From the NCBI RefSeq assembly GCF_006483455.1, contig NZ_PPPU01000005.1:1-64000 (forward strand): a DNA stretch of 64,000 nucleotides, in the 5' to 3' direction. This document shows positions 54,466 to 63,954 of this stretch, one piece after another (within the stretch, counting starts at the first letter, position 1; each line of letters starts with the position of its first letter). Under the pieces are notes generated by a model. The model searched no databases and had not been told where the DNA came from. It saw only the letters and a program-made list of their open reading frames with translations. A program made the position numbers and the translations under genes. This DNA comes from Methylomonas koyamae (GTDB lineage: Bacteria; Pseudomonadota; Gammaproteobacteria; Methylococcales; Methylomonadaceae).

Positions 54466-56862
54466 ATGACGCGACGTTGGCCAAGATTCGGTGGACTTGG
54501 CGCGGTTGCGACCGGTTTGGCGCTCGGGGTCGCGCCGACGGCGAAAACGAGCGCGGAAGTCGGCGAGGTTTACCGGCCGGCATCCACCCCGGAAGCGGCA
54601 GCAACAACCAAAAACGTCGCCGACATGGACATCGACGAACTGGTCGGCGTCAAGGTCTCGCCGTTCGAAGTGTCCAGCCAACTCGACCGCGGTTACAGCG
54701 CATCCAATTCGGTATCCGGCTCCCGTTTCGATTCGCCGATCCGCGAGCTGCCGTTCGCTTTGCAGGCCTTCACCGAGTCGTTCATTGCCGACCAGAAACC
54801 GCGCGACATTTTCGATATCGCCCGCTATTCGCCCGGCGTCACCTACCGCAGCAACGATTTCAACGAAGGCAATGCCAATCTGGCCATCCGCGGCTTCACC
54901 GTGGGCTCGCTGGCCGGCGGCAATATCCAGATCCTGCGTGACGGCGTGCACGGCCCTTCGATATTCGACTTCACCAATATTTCCCGGGTCGAGGTGGTTA
55001 AAGGCCCGGCCTCGTTTTTATACGGCCAGGTCGCGCCGGGCGGCATCGTCAACGTCATCACCAAACAACCGCAGCGCCGGTTTGCCGCCAGCGCCGACGC
55101 CCGCTACGGCTCTTACGGCGAATACCGCTTCGATGCCGACGTCACCGGCCCGGCCTCCGCCACGCTGGCCTACCGCCTGGCGGCGTCCTACGACCAGGAC
55201 ATGCATTACTGGGACGCTTACGACGCCCATTCCTGGAACCTATCGCCATCCCTGCTGTGGCAGCCTAGCGACCGGCTCAGCGTCTCGCTGAAATTCGAAC
55301 ACTTCGAAAAGATCGAAGAACCGCAATTGATGCAAAAACCCGGCTACAGCACCTGGGCCGGACTGATCCCCAGCACGGCGGACCCCAACCTGTCCGGCGT
55401 CGACGTGCCGGGGCTGGCGGACACCTGGAACAGCATGGCCTATAGCGACTTCCGCCACAGCAAAACCAATAATTTCAGCAGTTGGATCGACTTCAAAGCC
55501 AACGAACACTGGAATCTGCGCGCCGGCTATTCGCATCTGGAATACGATATCGACGCCGTGTTCAGCGGCAACCTGGGGATGTCGAACAACGCCACGCTAA
55601 TACAAGGCCGGCGGGTACGGCTGCAAAACTATACCAACCGCGACGACACCATCGAAATTCAGGGCGTCGGTAAATACGACCTGGGTTTCGCCAGCCTGCG
55701 CTTGTTGCTCGGCGGCCAGTATGTCGACCGCAATTTCCACCGCAATGCCGGCCAGGCGCCGAACGATCCGGCCTTGGGCAACAACCCGATCGCCTCGCCG
55801 CTGCCGCGGTGGGACTTGGGCAACCCGGCAACCTGGAACCGGAATACCGCGATTCCGCTATCGGCCTTGACCGCCGGCCGCTTCAACCAGGACGTCGGCG
55901 CCGTTGACAAATCGGTTTACGGCGGCGGCACCCTGGGCCTGTTCGGCGACCGGCTACTGGCGTTGGCCGGCTGGCGCTGGACTTCCACGACCAGCCAAGT
56001 CAGCGACGGTCTGACCAATGTCGCCCAACCGCAAACCAGCGTCAGCAAACTCACGCCCCAGTACGGCCTGCTCTACAAAATCACGCCGGAATGGACCGCC
56101 TTCGCCACCTATGCCGAATCCTTCGTTCCCGCCACGTTTTTGGTCAACAACCTGGACGGCAGCCGCGGCATCCCTGTACCGAGCGAAGGCCGCGGGGTCG
56201 ACATCGGCCTGAAAGCCGACCTGTTCGCCGGCCGCCTGTCGAGCACGCTGACCTTCTTCGACATCGAAAACAAAAACATCGTCAACGATCTGGCCGTAAC
56301 CGACGGCTTGGGTATCACCACCATCTACGGCGTCCCCACCGGCAAGCAACGCTCGCGCGGTATCGAATGGGACGCTACGGCCAGGCTGGCCGAGAACTGG
56401 CAGTTGTACCTGTCCTACAGTTTCATGGATGCCAAAATTACCGAATTCACCGGCAACGACGCCGCCATCCTGGCCCAGGATCCGAACACGCTGGACGCGA
56501 CCGGCCGCGCCTATTACAAGAACGCGTGGCGCTTTCACAATGCGCCGCTACAAATGAGCGCGCCGCATCTGGCCAATCTGTGGACCCGCTACGATTTCGA
56601 CGCCGGCCCGCTGCAAGGGCTGCATATCGGCGGTGGCGTCAACTTGGTGTTCGACCAGACCTTGTTACCGGACACGCCGAGTTCGGCCTACCAGACCTAC
56701 GCCCTACTGAATGCCTTGGTCGGTTACACCTGGCAAGTGGGCGGCCACAGCATCAGCGTCGACCTGATCGGTAAAAACCTGCTCGACGAACATTACCGGC
56801 CGTCGCAGAGCAGCCGCGGTCGACCGCAAGAGTTGATGGTCAACTTTTCGGTCAAGTACTGA
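54466..56862 (+). CDS. TonB-dependent receptor (siderophore-type, YfiR-linked)
   Basis: 798 residues from ATG 54466, which has GGGGAGG 7 bases upstream; the frame opens at a TTG 30 bases before. Signal peptide ends about residue 28. An N-terminal MDIDELVGVKVSPFEVSS box is followed by RGYSASNSVSGSRFDSPIRELP, then the plug domain (FRGFTV-type IRGFTVGSLAG, VEVVKGPASFLYGQVAPGGI) and barrel ending NFSVKY. The ligand is unknown. YfiR, a hybrid kinase and a GGDEF-EAL protein follow on the same strand (16, 3 and -4 bases apart), so it is the likely input of that cassette. Confidence 0.9.
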   Translation: MTRRWPRFGGLGAVATGLALGVAPTAKTSAEVGEVYRPASTPEAAATTKNVADMDIDELVGVKVSPFEVSSQLDRGYSASNSVSGSRFDSPIRELPFALQAFTESFIADQKPRDIFDIARYSPGVTYRSNDFNEGNANLAIRGFTVGSLAGGNIQILRDGVHGPSIFDFTNISRVEVVKGPASFLYGQVAPGGIVNVITKQPQRRFAASADARYGSYGEYRFDADVTGPASATLAYRLAASYDQDMHYWDAYDAHSWNLSPSLLWQPSDRLSVSLKFEHFEKIEEPQLMQKPGYSTWAGLIPSTADPNLSGVDVPGLADTWNSMAYSDFRHSKTNNFSSWIDFKANEHWNLRAGYSHLEYDIDAVFSGNLGMSNNATLIQGRRVRLQNYTNRDDTIEIQGVGKYDLGFASLRLLLGGQYVDRNFHRNAGQAPNDPALGNNPIASPLPRWDLGNPATWNRNTAIPLSALTAGRFNQDVGAVDKSVYGGGTLGLFGDRLLALAGWRWTSTTSQVSDGLTNVAQPQTSVSKLTPQYGLLYKITPEWTAFATYAESFVPATFLVNNLDGSRGIPVPSEGRGVDIGLKADLFAGRLSSTLTFFDIENKNIVNDLAVTDGLGITTIYGVPTGKQRSRGIEWDATARLAENWQLYLSYSFMDAKITEFTGNDAAILAQDPNTLDATGRAYYKNAWRFHNAPLQMSAPHLANLWTRYDFDAGPLQGLHIGGGVNLVFDQTLLPDTPSSAYQTYALLNALVGYTWQVGGHSISVDLIGKNLLDEHYRPSQSSRGRPQELMVNFSVKY

Positions 56863-56878
56863 CTGCGGCGGCACGAGC

Positions 56879-57469
56879 ATGCAATACGGCATCAAGTTTT
56901 CGCATAGCGGCTCCGGCCGAATCCGGGCATTCGGCCTGCTGACTCTGCTGCTCTGCGCGTTAGCGCCGGCTCCGGCCTCGACTCAGGAAAACCCGTACCG
57001 GGTCAAAGCCGCCTTTCTGCGCAATTTCGCCCATTATGTGGTCTGGCCGGACCAAGCCTTGCCGGACAACGGTGCCCCCTGGTGCGTCGGCATCCTCGGT
57101 CCGGACCCGTTCGGCGAGATTCTGGACGATACCTTGCGCAACCGCACCGAGCAAGGCCGCGGCTTCCGCATCGTTCGCGCCCAGCGGCCGGCGGAATTGC
57201 CGGCTTGCCAATTGGTTTACATTGCTTACCCGGAACCTTGGCAACGCCAACAAGCACTCGCCGAATTGCGCAACAAGCCGGTATTGACGATCGGCGACGC
57301 GCCGGATTTTCTCGACGCCGGCGGAGTCGTGGGCTTCGTTGTGGATGACCGGGTGGGCATGAGCATCAATCTGGACCAAGCGCGAGCGGTTTCGCTGACC
57401 ATTCAAACCAAGATGCTGGAGGTGTCCACCAGCGTCCTGTTCAACGGCGCCTTGCGCCGGATGAGGTAA
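56879..57469 (+). CDS. YfiR-like periplasmic regulator (DUF4154)
   Basis: 196 residues. A signal peptide (to about residue 36) precedes the DUF4154 domain, with ENPYRVKAAFLRNFAHYVVWP at its start, VGILGPDPFGEILDD, and the end EVSTSVLFNGALRRMR. In Pseudomonas, YfiR is a periplasmic inhibitor of the cyclase YfiN and binds its CHASE8-type domain. The next gene has such a sensor, which makes direct control plausible. It starts 16 bases after the receptor gene. Confidence 0.9.
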   Translation: MQYGIKFSHSGSGRIRAFGLLTLLLCALAPAPASTQENPYRVKAAFLRNFAHYVVWPDQALPDNGAPWCVGILGPDPFGEILDDTLRNRTEQGRGFRIVRAQRPAELPACQLVYIAYPEPWQRQQALAELRNKPVLTIGDAPDFLDAGGVVGFVVDDRVGMSINLDQARAVSLTIQTKMLEVSTSVLFNGALRRMR

Positions 57470-57472
57470 GCA

Positions 57473-60415
57473 ATGCCGATGCGATTGAACATTCACCACC
57501 GGCTATCTCTGATATTGTGGGGATCGGCTGTCTTGATCTTCATATTGCTCGGCGGCGGTTTGCTGATATATCAAAACCTGACTTTGGAGCAACGGGTCCA
57601 TCAGATCATGGAACCCTACGCAGAATTGATCGCGGTCGGCACCGACAGCGCGGTGGCTTTCGAGGACGGCCAACGCGCCCAGGAAATTCTGGATACGCTG
57701 AAACACAATCCGCAATTGCTGGGGGCACACATCGTCCTCAGCGACGGCCGACTGCTGGCTCAGCTCGGCAATCAGGCTGAAACCAATTTCGCCGGCCTCG
57801 ACAACCGCGACGGCATTTATCTGGCTTCGGCTCATGCCGACTGGGTGCAAACCCTCCCCAGCGGCGCCCGTCTGCGCCTGAGCATGAATCTGAAACAATT
57901 GAACCGCGAAACGCGTCAGACCCTGTGGTTATTCGGCGCCGGGGTCTTGATCCTGATGGGAGTTACCTGGAGCCAGTTGATGGTTTTGCGCCGCACGGTG
58001 GTAAGGCCGATCGCGGCGTTAACCGAAGCCACCGAGCGGGTGCGAGCCGAAGCCGATTACCGGCAACGGGTGCCGGCCGACGGCAACGACGAACTGGCCC
58101 GGCTCGGCCGCAATTTCAACGCCATGATGGCGGCGATTCAACAACGCGACGACGCCTTGCACCAGCTCAACCTGTTTCAACGCACTATTCTGGACAACGC
58201 CGCCCACGGTATCGTATCCACCAACTGCGACGGCATCGTCACCAGTTTTAACCCGGCCGCGGAACGGTTGTTGGGCTACCCGGCCGCAGAGGTGGTCGGG
58301 CGGGCAACACCGGCGTTGTGGCACGATAGCGAAGAGATCGCACTCTGCGCTGGCGAGCTCTCGGCGCAATTCGGCCAAACCATAACGCCGGACTTCGGCG
58401 TGTTCACTGCCCTGGCGCAATATCATTCGCCTGAAGAACGCCAATGGACGTTTATCCGCAGCGATGGCAGCCGCTTGCCGGTCAATCTTTCGGTGACGGC
58501 ACTGCGCGACGAAAGCGGCCGTATCGGCGGTTTCGTCGGCTTGTTTTATGATCTGTCCGAACGCAAACAGGCGCAACAGCGTTTGCAATTGCTGAGCTTC
58601 GCACTGGACAAAGTCAGGGAAACCATCCTGCTGATGGGCGAAAACGACCCGCGGTTTTTGTACGTCAATCAAAGCGGAGCCCATACCCTGGGTTACAGTG
58701 TCGCCGAATTGACAGGGGGTATGAGCGTGTACGACATCGACCCGACTTGGACGCCGGAAATGTGGCGAGAATTCTGGCCGCAGTTGTTGGAACACCGGCA
58801 AATTCAGTTCGAATCCATGCATTGCACCCGTCAAGGCCGCGTGTTTCCGGTGGAAATCACCGGCAACGCTTTCGAGTTCGACGGCAAAACTTACAATTTG
58901 GCGATCTGCCGCGACATCAGCCAGCGCAAGCGAGCCGAAGAAGAACTGCGCCATTACCGCGACCGCTTGGAAGAAACCGTGCAGCACCGTACCGAAGAAC
59001 TGCAAATGGCGCGAGACGCGGCGGAAACTGCGAATAAAGCCAAGAGCGCATTCCTGGCTAATATGAGCCACGAACTGCGCACACCGTTGAACGCGATTCT
59101 GGGATTCTCCAGCCTGATGCGTAAAAGCGCACAACTGGCGGAGCGCGATCTGCGCAATCTGGACATCATCAATCGTAGCGGCGAACATCTCCTCAGCCTG
59201 ATCAACCAAGTGTTGGAAATGGCCAAAATCGAATCCGGCCAAGTACCGTTGGCGGAAGCGACTTTCGACCTGCAGGCGATGGTCGACGACGTGCTGAACA
59301 TGATGCGCGCGCGCGCCACCGAAAAAGGGCTCAGCCTGGCGCTCGATCGGGCATCGGCGTTTCCGCAGTTCATCGTCGGCGACCAATCCCGCTTACGCCA
59401 AGTCTTGATCAATCTGGTCGGCAATGCTTTGAAATTCACGTTCAAGGGCGGCGTCACCGTTCGCCTGCGCAGCAAACTTAACGCCACTGCGCACCTGCTG
59501 ATAGAGGTAGAAGACACCGGCATCGGTATCGCCGAGCAAGACCGGCAACGCATCTTCGAACCCTTCGTCCAGATCGGCCAAACCGCCGCGAGCAAAGGCA
59601 CCGGTCTGGGCCTGAGCATCACCCGCCAATTCGTACAATTGATGAACGGCAGTATCGGGCTGGAAAGCGTCGAGGGCCAGGGATCGCTGTTCCGAGTCGA
59701 ACTGCCGCTACGCATATCGGAACCGGCCAAAGGCGCCCCTCAGCAGGCCGCGGCAGACGAACGCGAAGTGTTGGGGCTGGCACCGGACCAACCTGAGTAC
59801 CGGATTCTGATCGTCGAAGACCAGACCGACAATCAACTGCTGCTTTCCTGGATCTTGGAAGCCGTCGGTTTCAAGGTCAAATTGGCCGAAAACGGCCGGG
59901 ACGGGGTGGAACTGTTCCAAAGTTGGAAACCGCACCTGATCTGGATGGATCGGCAAATGCCGGTGATGGACGGTCTGGAAGCCACCCAAACCATTCGGGC
60001 CTTACCGGGCGGCAATGCGGTAAAAATCATCGGTGTGTCGGCGTCGGCATTTGCCGAACAGCGCGACGAAATTTTGGCAGCGGGCATGGACGAATTTATC
60101 GGCAAGCCCTACCATCCGGCCGAAATCTACGATTGCCTGGCCCGGCAATTGGGGGTACGTTACCGCTGTGCCAATGCGCCGGCCACCGAGACGCCGGCCT
60201 TCAGCACGGAGAGCCTGCGCAAGCTGCCGGCTGCGGTGCGCTACGATCTGGAAAATGCCTTGAAAAGCCTGGAAAACCAACGTATCGCCGACGCCATCGG
60301 CCAAGTCCGGGCGCATGATGAGCAACTGGCCGCAGCACTGGCGCTGCAGGCCGAAAACTATAACTATCCAGCGATATTGAAAGCATTGCGAGCCAATCGA
60401 GGCGATTCGACATGA
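57473..60415 (+). CDS. Hybrid sensor histidine kinase with CHASE8-type periplasmic domain
   Basis: 980 residues: membrane helix (about 12-32), small periplasmic CHASE8-like domain (about 35-140), second helix (about 145-167), HAMP (about 170-220), two PAS domains (about 235-365 and 372-490), dimerisation domain with His533 in SHELRTPLNAI, ATPase (NLVGNALKF, DTGIGI, GTGLGLSI) and a C-terminal receiver (about 775-895, Asp826 in MDRQMPVMDG, Lys in GKPYHP). The tail (about 905-980) may be an Hpt-like helical part without a clear His motif. The last 4 bases overlap the next gene. It is likely governed by the YfiR protein upstream. Confidence 0.92.
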   Translation: MPMRLNIHHRLSLILWGSAVLIFILLGGGLLIYQNLTLEQRVHQIMEPYAELIAVGTDSAVAFEDGQRAQEILDTLKHNPQLLGAHIVLSDGRLLAQLGNQAETNFAGLDNRDGIYLASAHADWVQTLPSGARLRLSMNLKQLNRETRQTLWLFGAGVLILMGVTWSQLMVLRRTVVRPIAALTEATERVRAEADYRQRVPADGNDELARLGRNFNAMMAAIQQRDDALHQLNLFQRTILDNAAHGIVSTNCDGIVTSFNPAAERLLGYPAAEVVGRATPALWHDSEEIALCAGELSAQFGQTITPDFGVFTALAQYHSPEERQWTFIRSDGSRLPVNLSVTALRDESGRIGGFVGLFYDLSERKQAQQRLQLLSFALDKVRETILLMGENDPRFLYVNQSGAHTLGYSVAELTGGMSVYDIDPTWTPEMWREFWPQLLEHRQIQFESMHCTRQGRVFPVEITGNAFEFDGKTYNLAICRDISQRKRAEEELRHYRDRLEETVQHRTEELQMARDAAETANKAKSAFLANMSHELRTPLNAILGFSSLMRKSAQLAERDLRNLDIINRSGEHLLSLINQVLEMAKIESGQVPLAEATFDLQAMVDDVLNMMRARATEKGLSLALDRASAFPQFIVGDQSRLRQVLINLVGNALKFTFKGGVTVRLRSKLNATAHLLIEVEDTGIGIAEQDRQRIFEPFVQIGQTAASKGTGLGLSITRQFVQLMNGSIGLESVEGQGSLFRVELPLRISEPAKGAPQQAAADEREVLGLAPDQPEYRILIVEDQTDNQLLLSWILEAVGFKVKLAENGRDGVELFQSWKPHLIWMDRQMPVMDGLEATQTIRALPGGNAVKIIGVSASAFAEQRDEILAAGMDEFIGKPYHPAEIYDCLARQLGVRYRCANAPATETPAFSTESLRKLPAAVRYDLENALKSLENQRIADAIGQVRAHDEQLAAALALQAENYNYPAILKALRANRGDST

Positions 60416-63153
60416 CCAGCCGTCAATCCAGAATTCTTGTCGTCGACGACACCCCGGCATCGCTGAAGCTGTTGTCGGAACTGCTGCGGGCGGAAGGCTA
60501 CGTGGTCCGCTCCGCCATCGACGGCGAATTGGCACTGGAATCGGCGTTCGACAACCCACCGGATCTGGTGATGTTGGACATCATGATGCCCGGCATCGAC
60601 GGCTTCGAAGTCTGCCGTCGGCTGAAAGCGCACCCGGCCACGCGGCAAGTGCCGGTCATCTTCGTCAGTACGCTCTCGGAAACCGAAGAAAAAGTACAAG
60701 GCTTCCATTTGGGGGCGGTGGACTATGTGTCCAAGCCTTATCAGCGCGAAGAACTGCTGGCGCGGGTGCGGACCCATCTGGAAATCGAACGCCTGCGCAA
60801 CCGGCTGGAAGAGGCGGTGGCGGAACGCAGCAGCCAACTTTACCAGAGCGAGCAAAAACTCAGAACCACGCTGGACGATTACATTTCAGCCCACACCCAA
60901 TTGCACACCCTGCTGGATACCATTCCCGATCTGGTCTGGCTGAAAGATCCGAACGGGGTGTATTTGACCTGTAACCTCCAATTCGAACGCCTGTACGGTG
61001 CCGGCGAAGCCGAGATCGTCGGCAAAACCGACCGCGACTTCGTCTCCGCCGAACTGGCCGACTTTTTCCGCGACAACGACCAAAAAGCAGTGCGGGCCGG
61101 CAAGGTATGCGCCAACGAGGAATGGCTGGAATTTGCCGACAACGGCTACCGCGGCCTGTTCGAAACCCTGAAAACTCCGGTACTGGACCGAAACGGCAAG
61201 TTGATCGGCGTGCTGGGTATCGCCCGCGACATTAGCGAACGCCGGGCGGCCCAGGCCAAAATCCAGCGCCACATGCAACTCTACGCCGCATTGAGCCGGT
61301 GCAATAAAGCCATCGTCCAGTCCGCCGACGAGGCGGACCTTTTCCTCAGCGTTTGTCAGGCTGCGGTGGAATTCGGCGGCATGAAGATGGCATGGGTCGG
61401 CCTGCTGACTGCCGACCGGAGCGCGCTTCGCCCATGCGCCAGTTTCGGCGAGGGCGCCGACGAACTGCAAACCATCGACATGGCCTTGACCGCCGGCAGC
61501 ACCTTCGGCCGCAGTCCCACCAGCGTTGCGATCCGCGAACAACGGCCTTATTGGTGTCAGGACTTTCAAAACGATCCGTTAACGCTGCCATGGCGAGCCC
61601 AAGCGCTAAAAGCCAATTGGAAAGCGTCTGCCGCTCTGCCCTTGCACCAGGGCGCCGGCGTGTTCGTGTTGTATGCCGACGAAGTGGACGCTTTCGACGC
61701 CGACGCCCGCGGCCTGTTGCTGGAAATGGCTACCGACATTGATATTGCGTTGGACAACTTCAGCCGCCGCAGGGCCCAGCAACAAGCCGAAGCCGAAATA
61801 GAGCGGCTGGCATTTTACGACCCGCTGACTGGCCTGCCCAACCGCCGCCTGCTTTACGACCGCCTGCATCAGGCCATCGTCGCCAACGCCCGCGCCGCCA
61901 GCCACGGTGCGGCGCTCTTCATCGATCTGGACAATTTCAAGACGCTGAACGACACCAAAGGCCATAACCACGGCGACTTGTTGCTGGTCGAAGTGGCTCG
62001 CCGTCTGGAAGACAGCGTACGCGAAGGCGACACCGTAGCCAGGCTGGGAGGCGACGAGTTCGTCGTGATTTTGAACGGCCTTAACGCCGATCCGGGGCAG
62101 GCTTCGGCCCAAACCAAAATGATAGGCAGCAAAATCCTGACCGCGATCAGCCGCCCCTACCCGCTGCAAGGCTACGAGCACCATTGCTCGGCCAGCATGG
62201 GCGTCGGCTTGTTTCGCGATCCGGATACCACGGTAGAAGAGCTGCTGAAATGCATCGATACCGCGCTGTATCAGGCAAAACGCAGCGGCCGCAACAGCAT
62301 GCAGTTTTACGACCCGGCAATGCAACAAGCGCTGGAGACCAAAGCCGCGCTGGAAAACGACTTACGCCGGGCACTGGAAGAAAACGGTTTCCTGCTCTAT
62401 TTTCAGCCGCAAGTCGACCAGGACGGCAACATTGTCGGCGCCGAAGTCTTGATCCGTTGGCAACATCCGCAACGCGGTCTGGTCGGGCCGGCGGAATTCA
62501 TCCCGCTGGCCGAGGAAACCGGGCTGATTGTGCCAATCGGCAATTGGGTGGTGGATAGCGCCTGCGCCCAGTTGAAAAATTGGGAGGGCCGAGCCGGATT
62601 CGACGGCCTGCAACTGGCGGTCAACGTCAGCGCGCCGCAATTTCGCCAGGCCGATTTCGTCGCCCAGGTCCGCCGGACGATTGCGCGTCACGGACTCTGT
62701 CCCAGCCGCCTGAAACTGGAACTGACCGAAAGCCTGGTGTTGGCCGATATCGACGATACCATCGTCAAAATGCAGCAACTCAGGGAAAGCGGCGTCAGTT
62801 TTTCGATGGACGATTTCGGCACCGGCTATTCGTCGCTGTATTACCTGACCAAGCTGCCGTTCGATCAGTTAAAAATCGACCGTTCCTTCGTGCACAATCT
62901 GGGCGTGAGCCAAAACGACGCGGTCATCGTCCAAACCATCATCGGCATGGCCGACAATTTGGGTATAGAGTGCTTGGCCGAAGGCGTCGAAACCGAAGAA
63001 CAGCTCGCCTTTCTGAAAGCCCACGGCTGCCATTTCTACCAGGGCTTTCTGTTCGGCCGGCCGCTGCCGCTGGAACAATTCCAGGCCCGGTTACAGGAAG
63101 CCAGCGACCAACCGACAAACCTCGACCTACGCCTCTTGGATAGCCGCCCCTAG
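60412..63153 (+). CDS. Receiver-PAS-GAF-GGDEF-EAL response regulator
   Basis: 913 residues, cytoplasmic. Receiver (1-125, VVDD acidic pair, phosphoacceptor in MLDIMMPGIDG, Lys in SKPYQ), coiled coil, PAS (about 165-285), GAF (about 305-450), GGDEF (intact RLGGDEF at 544-550) and EAL (Glu678 in EVLIRW, NVSAPQF, ELTES, DDFGTGYSS, GVETEEQ). It can be the output of the hybrid kinase encoded just upstream (ATGA overlap), changing cyclic-di-GMP after phosphorylation. Both catalytic domains look active. No start doubt: ATG 60412 is the overlapping codon. Confidence 0.94.
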   Translation: MTSRQSRILVVDDTPASLKLLSELLRAEGYVVRSAIDGELALESAFDNPPDLVMLDIMMPGIDGFEVCRRLKAHPATRQVPVIFVSTLSETEEKVQGFHLGAVDYVSKPYQREELLARVRTHLEIERLRNRLEEAVAERSSQLYQSEQKLRTTLDDYISAHTQLHTLLDTIPDLVWLKDPNGVYLTCNLQFERLYGAGEAEIVGKTDRDFVSAELADFFRDNDQKAVRAGKVCANEEWLEFADNGYRGLFETLKTPVLDRNGKLIGVLGIARDISERRAAQAKIQRHMQLYAALSRCNKAIVQSADEADLFLSVCQAAVEFGGMKMAWVGLLTADRSALRPCASFGEGADELQTIDMALTAGSTFGRSPTSVAIREQRPYWCQDFQNDPLTLPWRAQALKANWKASAALPLHQGAGVFVLYADEVDAFDADARGLLLEMATDIDIALDNFSRRRAQQQAEAEIERLAFYDPLTGLPNRRLLYDRLHQAIVANARAASHGAALFIDLDNFKTLNDTKGHNHGDLLLVEVARRLEDSVREGDTVARLGGDEFVVILNGLNADPGQASAQTKMIGSKILTAISRPYPLQGYEHHCSASMGVGLFRDPDTTVEELLKCIDTALYQAKRSGRNSMQFYDPAMQQALETKAALENDLRRALEENGFLLYFQPQVDQDGNIVGAEVLIRWQHPQRGLVGPAEFIPLAEETGLIVPIGNWVVDSACAQLKNWEGRAGFDGLQLAVNVSAPQFRQADFVAQVRRTIARHGLCPSRLKLELTESLVLADIDDTIVKMQQLRESGVSFSMDDFGTGYSSLYYLTKLPFDQLKIDRSFVHNLGVSQNDAVIVQTIIGMADNLGIECLAEGVETEEQLAFLKAHGCHFYQGFLFGRPLPLEQFQARLQEASDQPTNLDLRLLDSRP

Positions 63154-63490
63154 CGGGGTCTTGCCGCTGGGCGTCCTAGTTCCTGGCGTTCTACGGCTTT
63201 GGTCCGGCCGGCGCGCAGACCTCAATCTCTCCGCATCCATCCCGAATTTTCATCCGCTGACGCTTGCATTCGGCCCCGTCCGGCTCGAGCGTTCGCGCGG
63301 GAATATATTTTTGCTTGACTTATAATTGCGAATCATTATCATTTGTATCAAATGCTATTGCTTCTCTCGCGGTGGCATCTCCGCATCTTCGGTCTCGTTT
63401 GGAGAATGCGGTTTTTTAAGCCCGTTAATCCGGTGTCCTCGCTAACAGTAAAGCGGCCGCCGGGTTAGCCCCCCTGACAACGAGGTCTCT
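63154..63490 (+). other. Intergenic region before the hemP unit
   Basis: 337 bases without a gene. A hairpin of two short stems near 63146-63175 follows the preceding stop but has no T tract. The right half has the Fur box listed separately and an AT-rich stretch (63301-63360) likely to contain the promoter. Confidence 0.55.
63329..63347 (+). promoter_or_regulatory. Fur box upstream of the hemP unit
   Basis: GCGAATCATTATCATTTGT, whose complement contains ATGATAATGATT, matches the GATAATGATAATCATTATC repeat pattern closely (the GATAATGAT core is complete). TTGACT at 63315-63320 and TATAAT at 63321-63326 lie just upstream and could be promoter boxes, although they are directly next to each other and so not a normal pair. 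Iron-loaded Fur bound here would repress the downstream small gene and hemP. Confidence 0.75.
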
Positions 63491-63769
63491 ATGGACGAAG
63501 CCGAAACCACGGCCGGATCACAAGCGGAATTGACCCGTTTGCATGCGACCACCTGCCTGTTGATGACTCAGTTCATCAGCGGCCGGCACTGCCCGAAACT
63601 GTCGCAGCAAATCGTCAGCCAGCTCGGTCATTTGTTATCTCATCCGCAATCGCAAACGCGGTCAGAAAGCCGCGAGCTATACCAACAACTACTGACGCAC
63701 TGGCAAGGAGTGACCCAACAATTGATAGACCATAAGCAGCAACAGCGGCAAACCGCCGTTTACCACTGA
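63491..63769 (+). CDS. Small protein of unknown function upstream of hemP
   Basis: 92 residues. ATG is preceded by CGAGG 8 bases upstream. The sequence is hydrophilic and helical, with two Cys (TTCLLM, RHCPK) and a long Gln-rich C-terminus (LLTHWQGVTQQLIDHKQQQR). No signal peptide or membrane helix. It lies between the Fur box and hemP with a gap of 8 bases, so it is probably iron-repressed together with hemP. I do not recognise the family. Confidence 0.7.
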   Translation: MDEAETTAGSQAELTRLHATTCLLMTQFISGRHCPKLSQQIVSQLGHLLSHPQSQTRSESRELYQQLLTHWQGVTQQLIDHKQQQRQTAVYH

Positions 63770-63777
63770 ACCTTGTT

Positions 63778-63954
63778 ATGAATGAGCTTAACCCTAAAAA
63801 CAAAGACGTTCGAATCTCCGCCACCGTCGCCAACCGCCCGCGCCTCAGTACCCGCGAGTTGTTCGCCGCCCAGAGCGAAGTGATTATCGAGCACCAAGGC
63901 GAAGAATATCGCTTACGCATCACCAGCAACGGCAAATTGATTTTGACCAAATAA
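63778..63954 (+). CDS. hemP: Hemin uptake protein HemP
   Basis: 58 residues from ATG 63778 to TAA 63954. The C-terminal half carries the HemP signature: STRELFAAQSEVIIEHQGEE then YRLRITSNGKLILTK. HemP/HmuP is a small cytoplasmic protein encoded with heme receptor genes, and in some bacteria it is needed for heme-receptor expression. The Fur box 430 bases upstream fits. Any heme receptor gene would lie beyond the window's right end. Confidence 0.9.
   Translation: MNELNPKNKDVRISATVANRPRLSTRELFAAQSEVIIEHQGEEYRLRITSNGKLILTK

Noticed and set aside
63146-63175. Terminator after the last GGDEF-EAL gene
   Set aside because: Stems CGCCC/GGGCG and AGCGG/CCGCT can form, but with a bulge and no T tract.
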